Shown in pieces: positions 58,036-64,000 of a stretch of 64,000 nucleotides of DNA. A program made the translations under genes and the position numbers. The stretch covers positions 43,659,575-43,723,574 of the forward strand of contig CM040423.1 in the NCBI GenBank assembly GCA_022702705.1, given 5' to 3'. The DNA comes from Papilionanthe hookeriana x Papilionanthe teres (lineage: Eukaryota; Streptophyta; Magnoliopsida; Asparagales; Orchidaceae). The notes beneath the pieces are model-generated. The model was not told where the DNA came from. It did not search any database and saw only the letters and a program-made list of their open reading frames with translations. The first letter of the stretch is position 1, and every line of letters starts with the position of its first letter.

Positions 58036-61000
58036 CTACATGCTTCAATATATAGTTGTGATGGAATGAAATATATAATGAATTGATTTTGCATTATGTT
58101 TTATGTTTGCAATGTGTTAGATAAAGCTTGATTGTCTTCTTCTTATAGAAGACGTCGTATTCCTTTTAATTAATATATGTTTACCTTTCCATTTATTTGG
58201 ATTTCTTGGGAAATGAATTTCGTGATTATTCTTGTAATTGAACTTTATTTGTGAGATTGTTCTTTCTTGTATCTTATTTTCTTTCCTTTTTTCTTTTTTT
58301 TTGCAAATTGTATCACTCGGCTCGTTACATTTTGTACTTGTTCAAGTTTACTTTTATTTATTTGTTTGTTTGTTTTCAAAGATTTTATTTGTTGAATTCA
58401 ACTCTTTTTGAAATATTATGTTGGAAATTTAAATTTTATTTTCTTTTGAATTATTTTAGGTGATTTATCTTTCATCGTAGTTTTTAATTTTGGATGGGAT
58501 CTTTCTTTTTTAAAAATTAAAAAGTACTTCAAACATTTGTGACTAGTAAAGAGCGCCATTTAGATGCCACAAAAATAATATTGTATGATCTACAATGCAA
58601 AGACGATAGTTGCCAACCTAAAATCATGTGTCGGGTTAGTTCTCATGATAATTGAATTTTTGGCCCTTCATAAGCTTCTGGGTCTTGAGAACAAATGATC
58701 TTGTCATATGAATATATTAATTTTGGGGTGGAAGACTATGTTTTCATTAAATCCATCAGGCGGTCTACGTCTATCAACTTGAATGTGATGACAATGAATT
58801 CACAAGTGCGGGTCCTAACTTCTAAACATTGACATTGGGTTTTCTGCTTTCCTTTGATATCGAGTTGTTGGTAAATAGACCTCAATTCATCTCTGAGAAC
58901 ACCTGGACTCTCTCAAATTGTTCGAAAAGGTCATAAATGATTAGGGACGAACCTCCCACAGGTTAACCCATTGCAAAGTTTTCGTTGCGTAGCAACAATA
59001 TGTTGTGCAGATATTGATCACTGTGGCGCTTACCACTCTTGAAACATTGGGGTTTTTTCTTTTGTTACTATTAGTTGTTCCTTCTTTTTATCTTTTTTCT
59101 TTCTTCTCATATTGACCTTGCAGCTTTTGGTCATTCTCTATTTGTATTAATCTACCATTAGGCCCTCCTAGTCTTCGATATAAAATTTTAATAGTTGAAA
59201 TAGATGACAGCTTTGCACCATTGTTGGCATCATGATGGACAGCTAAAAAGTTAGTTTTGGCAAATGATCTTCTACTTTGTCAACTTATGTATGTGTATAT
59301 GGACTTGGTGTGAAAGGCATCTGTCAAATTCATCCCATGAAAAAAATTATATTTTTTTATTAGGTGTTATGTTCCAATATTATTAGGAGGAAATAAGATT
59401 TGCTTTAGCCAGTTATTTTTTTATTTTTGGAGCTGATTAATTACTAATTTTATTCCAAGCTTACTGATATTTTTTTATTTTAATAATTTTTTTTCCTCCC
59501 ATTAATCAGGATTAGCGACAAAATAACTTTTCTGCACCAGTGTTTTATGCTTCTTTGCCCCATTTCTTACTTGACGGATTGAGCATCACTGATAACATCA
59601 AAATGTCTCTTATTATTTCTTCCACGGGGACTTATTTGTGGAACAATGAAATAAACTAAGAAGAAAGCTTGAGAGTGAGTTCATATCCTGCGGCTCCATA
59701 TCGAACTCTGATGTAATATTCTCTTCAAAACATCATTTTTCTTATTTATAGGTCTTTTTATTTTTACATTTTTAATGTATTCCGAAAAATAAATTGTACT
59801 GAAAATAAAATTATGATATTTATTTTTTTTATGGATCACAGTTCTATTTAATTTTGTTTAGAATGCGATCACAGTTCTATTTGAAAATTATTTAATTTTG
59901 CTATTTTCTAGAATTTTTTGAGGATGGCTATGATATTTAAGAGATTTTGAAATTATTTTGAGGTTTGATGGTATTTAAAGAGTTATTATTTTAAATACAA
60001 AATTCCTTAGAAGAATTAGGTTTTTATTTGTATAATTCAATGTCTAATTTATATTTAAAATGTTAATTACTTTGTTTAATGAATATCACTATAAAATTGA
60101 GGCATTTACCTAATTACGTGCATACAACACAATTCTCATCTATTTACATTTGCTTGAACTTTGATATCTATATGCATATCACTCAAAATTTTAGCATCAA
60201 ATAAAAATTATTATTTTATTATTAATTTTTAAAAAGGAAACATATTTTCATTATGTGCTTCTATCATCAAAATTTTATTAATATAAATATTAAACTTCTT
60301 ATGATAGTTTATATATTTATGGTAAATATATAAACTTTCCTATAAAATTTGAAAGAAATTAGTTGACAAGTCATTTTTATATTATATAGCATAATAACGA
60401 TAAACTTAAATTTGAATATTATTTAAAATGTAAATATAATAATAAAATGTAGGATAATGTTTATGTATATAAAATATTATACTGGCATTTTTCAATCTTA
60501 TTCTTAGGGATGATTGCCCAGAAGTTTGGATTGGAATGATATTTTGATTAAAATTTAGTTGTGATCGATTTTTTATTGATTAAATTTGTCATGATATAAT
60601 ATAATTTACAGATAATCAAGAAAAAAATGATATAACATCTTAAAATAAATATGATCTTTGACAATCATTCTAATGAATTGCTCTACAAATATATTTAGAA
60701 TGCTCATCGAAAGTATGAACAATGCCCTGTAAGAGTGAATGAAATCAAGTAGATAACTGTCATTATTTTTTTTTGTAGGATAATAATGCTAATCAAAAGC
60801 TTGAAGATAAAAAAATAACCATGAAGTTATATGGTTCAGTATGAGCTCCCAAAATCTCATTAGCAACATAGTGATCAAATAATAAATTTTTTTTTTTAAA
60901 AAGATGGGTAAAAGGATAATAGTTTAAATAAAATAAAAAATGAGGATAGAAATTCTATTTTTTCCTTTATTAATCTAAAAAAGGTGTTAGAACTTAGAAA

Positions 61001-61376
61001 ATTACTATTGCCATCTTTCCAAGATTTATTTATAAAGTTAAAAAGGCAGGCTCAAAAAAATAGATTTATATCTGCATTATTTTACAAGATATCTTTAAGG
61101 TTTACAAAATATATAGACGCTCAAAAGAATTATGCAAATCTTATTCTAACACTTACAATAGTAACAGTAGGATATCTCAATCATATCCTATGTGAGATTA
61201 AATTGAAAAGAATTAACAACATGAGTTAATTAAGAATCTTTAGTCACCTCTTATTCTTTCAAATGTTATAATATTAATTTTATGTATTCAGATTGAAGAA
61301 GGTTTGCTGTCTGTTACTGTATATTATTAAATTGCTGCCGGTTACTGTATATTATTCTGCATTACTATCTTCAATT

Positions 61377-61380
<4 letters not shown>
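58036..61380. other. Long AT-rich intergenic region
   Basis: 58580-59060 is less AT-rich and may be decayed coding or element DNA, but I cannot name it. 59800-60900 is extremely AT-rich. The ORFs at 58251-58463 and 60984-61229 have no recognisable family and are probably chance. Confidence 0.4.

Positions 61381-61427
<47 letters not shown>
61381..61427. repeat. (TA)n microsatellite
   Basis: About 23 uninterrupted TA dinucleotides. Confidence 0.98.
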
Positions 61428-61430
<3 letters not shown>

Positions 61431-61507
61431 TTTCTATGCTTTTTAGATAAAAACACTTTATAAATGCAAATAAATTGAAAGAGACATTAAAAAATCTTTT
61501 ATTAATA

Positions 61508-61834
61508 TTAATTTATTATTTTTACAGGAATTAATAGAAATGCATAAATAGGAACGACTGGAACATCCACGTCCATCGGATCATCCACCTCTTCCTCCGT
61601 CGGAACATCCACGTCCATCGGATCATCCACCTCCTCCGTCGGATCATCCACGTCCATTGGATCATCCCGCTCCTCCAGAGGATCGTCCAGCTCCATAGGT
61701 GTAGCAGCGTCGCCATTGTCATGCGTCGTCTTGAGCCGTTTACAGGCGCGCTCTTCTACCTCCCCATCGTCGATCAACTCGAACTTTCTCTTCTTCTTAT
61801 TCAGCTCCAAACTGTAAGCCTTCTCCATCTCCAT
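61508..61834 (-). CDS. Small acidic protein with DPMDVD repeats, hypothetical
   Basis: A 108-codon ORF starts MEMEKAYSLELNKKKRKFEL and then has KRLKTTHDNGD. Four or five repeats of the type DDPMDVDxPTEEV follow, ending in a hydrophobic tail VVPIYAFLLIPVKIIN. KKKRK and KRLK could be nuclear localisation signals. The repeat section is highly acidic. The tail reads through AT-rich DNA and may really be intron, in which case this is only a first exon. The GC-richer DNA upstream (61835-62130) fits a promoter and leader. I do not recognise the family; a truncated gene is as likely as a complete small one. Confidence 0.4.
   Translation of the reverse strand: MEMEKAYSLELNKKKRKFELIDDGEVEERACKRLKTTHDNGDAATPMELDDPLEERDDPMDVDDPTEEVDDPMDVDVPTEEEVDDPMDVDVPVVPIYAFLLIPVKIIN
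61560..61690. repeat. Minisatellite in acidic ORF
   Basis: The unit GGATCATCCAC(C/G)TC...TCCGTCGGA(A/T)CATCC, 36-42 bp long, repeats about three to four times. It keeps the reading frame of the ORF on the minus strand. Confidence 0.85.
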
Positions 61835-62751
61835 TGCCGATTTCTAAAGCCCCGCAAAGAAGCAGCGAATGACGAGAGCAGTGAGTGCTTTTGTTAGGAA
61901 TATAGAAATCTCTATTTGCAGAGCCCATTTTTAATATGCTCTGTGAACTCCCTACTTCACCCGTCTCCTCCAGACTCGCTCTAGCGGCTTATGATCTGTG
62001 CTTTCATCCGCTATTTTCGTCCGCGCGAATGCTGAATCGTTTTGTGAAGAATCGGGAATCCTACTCCTGCCGAGCCTATCTTCTTGTCTGCGCTGTCGCC
62101 TTCTACTTGTACACGTGCAAAGGCCGTTAGAGCTGATGCAGGTTATTCTTTTTTTTCCCCTTCTTATTATTTTTATAAAAACGATTGTAATTTAATACTT
62201 GTTATAATTATGATAAATATTATTTTATTTTGAAAATAAATTTTTTTTTTTATGACTATCATATATTAAGTAAATTTGATTGTAAAAAAATAAAAAGATT
62301 TTCATGATAATTTTTTTCTTCAAAAAAGCTGTTTTAGATAGATTTTGGAGGATATGTATACATACCATAAGAAACTTTCATATATACCTCTCTATGACCT
62401 AAAAGTTAAATATTAGTGAAATACCACCCAAAATTTCATTTCACCGTCCAGCATACCACCTAGTGAGACTTCTTTTCTCGCCCGTTTGCTAAATTGGTCC
62501 CGCGCCCCCTCACTTCTTTGGAAACACATGAGCTACTACTTGTATTTACTGGTAATTATGATGAACTCTTTTTATTATGCAATCTGGTTGAGTAGAAAGT
62601 CTACAGAATCTGCGTGTATTCAATGAATTTCTTGTTATAACTGGTTAAATTGTTTGGTATGAAGGGTCTTATGCGGATGGAATAAATGTTGATTTTCTCA
62701 CTAGTTGAATATTATGCTATTTAAAGGTGTGACTGCTTTTAGATATTTCAG
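61835..62751. other. Promoter-like and AT-rich spacer
   Basis: 61835-62130 is GC-richer and lies upstream of the minus-strand ORF. Overlapping plus-strand ORFs (61936-62195) have no family. 62340-62470 has words of the foldback family (CATACCATAAGAAA, AATACCACCCAAAA). Confidence 0.35.
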
Positions 62752-63343
62752 GTCCATTGTTTAAAGGGACGATGATATAGATGGGGACGTTATTAGTAGA
62801 ATTCAAGTTGGTTGGTTGAAGTGGAGGAATGCTTTGGGCCTATTGTGTGATAGAAAAGTGCCGCTTAGGCTGAAAGGAAGATTTTATAAGATGGTGGTGA
62901 GAATCTGCAGTGCTATATGACACAAAATATTGCCCTTTAAAAGAGAAGCATAAAACTAAGTTAAGTGTTTCCAAGATGAGAATGCTTACGTGGATGAATG
63001 GCTTTACACCTAGAGACAAAATGCGAAATGAATATATTCGTGATAGGGTTGGTGTAGCTCCATTGGCAGACAAAGTTAGGTGGAGTCGTCTTAGATGGTT
63101 TAGTCATATTAAACATCGACCATCTGATGATCCGATTAGGAGAGTTGACTTTTTAGATTCGACTTATGTTAAGAAAGGCAGAGGTAGACCTAGAAAGACT
63201 TGTGCTTATTGTATAAAAAATGATCTTAATTTATTAGAATTAATTGAAAATATGACATTCAGTAGGACACAATGGAAAAAAAGGATTCATGTAGCCGACC
63301 CCACTTTAGTGGGATAAAGGCTTGTTGTTGTTGTTGTTGTTGC
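62752..63343 (+). mobile_element. RTE-type LINE, 5'-truncated
   Basis: The 3' end of the reverse-transcriptase ORF is read on the plus strand (KMRMLTWMNGFTPRDKMRNE, GVAPLADKVRWSRLRWFSH, KGRGRPRKTCAYC). CATGTAGCCGACCCCACT and a (TTG)n tail ending near 63343 follow. It belongs to the same family as the copies at 26.7, 39.2 and 44.7 kb. No target duplication was found. Confidence 0.9.
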
Positions 63344-63496
63344 GAGTATCATCCTTTTGATGTTATTCTTGTTCAATGGTTTAGTCTCATAATTTTTTTG
63401 AATCCTTATTGCAGCAAATACAGTGCTTCTTTCTTACTACTCATTCAATTATCGAATCAGTTCAAGTGGTGAAGGCCGAAAGAGCCCATTAGCCGT

Positions 63497-64000
63497 GAAT
63501 GATAATTTACTATTTAAACGCTTCGTTGAGTTAGCTGCCACGCAAGCCTTCTGGTCAGCCTCCCTTTTCACATGTCCTGCTTTGATTCGCTGCCCTGTCT
63601 GCATGAGTCTCTGCGTCAGCTCCGCCGTTCCGATCCGTACGGGATCCCAAACAGCACCGCACCGTAAGGATTAATTTCAGCCGTCTATTTCTTTTAACAA
63701 GAAATGGACGAATTCTGTTTGTCATCCCCAAAGGGCTAAGAGCCGAGCACCGTTCACACATAACTCACTCAACTCTCCACCAAATTACACGATTCAAAGC
63801 GCCACATGTTCATCTCACCGAGTTCTATCTATCTGACGGTCAAGATTAAATGGTTTAAACATTTGCTTAACAATGCTTGGAAAGCTTGACGAAATTACGA
63901 AAAATACGGATATACCTCAATTTGCCGGTAACCTTCTTGATCCAATTGTTGTATCAGCTTTGTAGGGATCTAGGTAAATATGCTCCAAGTGATAATTGTT
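63497..64000. repeat. Dispersed repeat, copy 2 (partner at 33004)
   Basis: This matches 33004-33510 in the same orientation and is cut by the window end. The minus-strand ORF 63555-63761 corresponds to that at 33077-33271, but with many amino-acid changes. Confidence 0.85.

Overview
This is a stretch of nuclear DNA from a flowering plant, most likely a eudicot. The evidence is one intron-rich host gene with plant-type splice sites, AT-rich intergenic DNA, and plant families of copia, gypsy, RTE-LINE, PIF/Harbinger, Mutator-like (MULE) and foldback elements. I cannot name the species. I see no rRNA, tRNA or prokaryotic genes. All gene models come from reading the sequence by eye; nothing was aligned or searched.

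Left third (1-16.1 kb). An AT-rich tandem array (1-2330) with units of about 365 and 272 bp is followed by two tandem, degenerate PIF/Harbinger copies (about 2.74-5.41 kb, and 5.4-16.06 kb with its 5' part). The Harbinger Myb/SANT ORF of the second copy has been split twice, by a solo LTR (9740-10054, duplicated target AAAGA) and by a full-length but frameshifted Ty1/copia element (10240-15896, duplicated target CTTAT).

Middle (17.5-28.8 kb). A large MULE is bounded by inverted repeats of at least about 100 bp. Its right end lies in a 500-N gap. Two degenerate genes point toward each other: a FAR1/mudrA-type transposase (+) and a four-exon unknown gene (-) resembling plant-mobile-domain proteins. 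Three satellite-like arrays (about 583, 228 and 820 bp units) fill the rest, and an RTE LINE is inserted in the last one. The two-gene convergent layout is that of MuDR, but the second gene is not a recognisable mudrB. This is the most interesting object in the window.

Right half (29.3-64 kb). After copia and dispersed-repeat debris comes the only clear host gene, MCCA (biotin-containing alpha subunit of mitochondrial 3-methylcrotonyl-CoA carboxylase, leucine breakdown). Fourteen exons (36645-50664) join into 622 uninterrupted codons ending just after the biotinyl-lysine domain. The exons for the transit peptide and the first roughly 100-130 residues are not visible. Its introns carry RTE-LINE and gypsy fragments. 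Downstream lie a 160-bp tandem repeat interrupted by a gag-protease-only gypsy element, a copia remnant, a possible small acidic-repeat gene (61508-61834, -), another LINE, and the second copy of a repeat also found at 33 kb. The two copies of that repeat flank the MCCA region in direct orientation.
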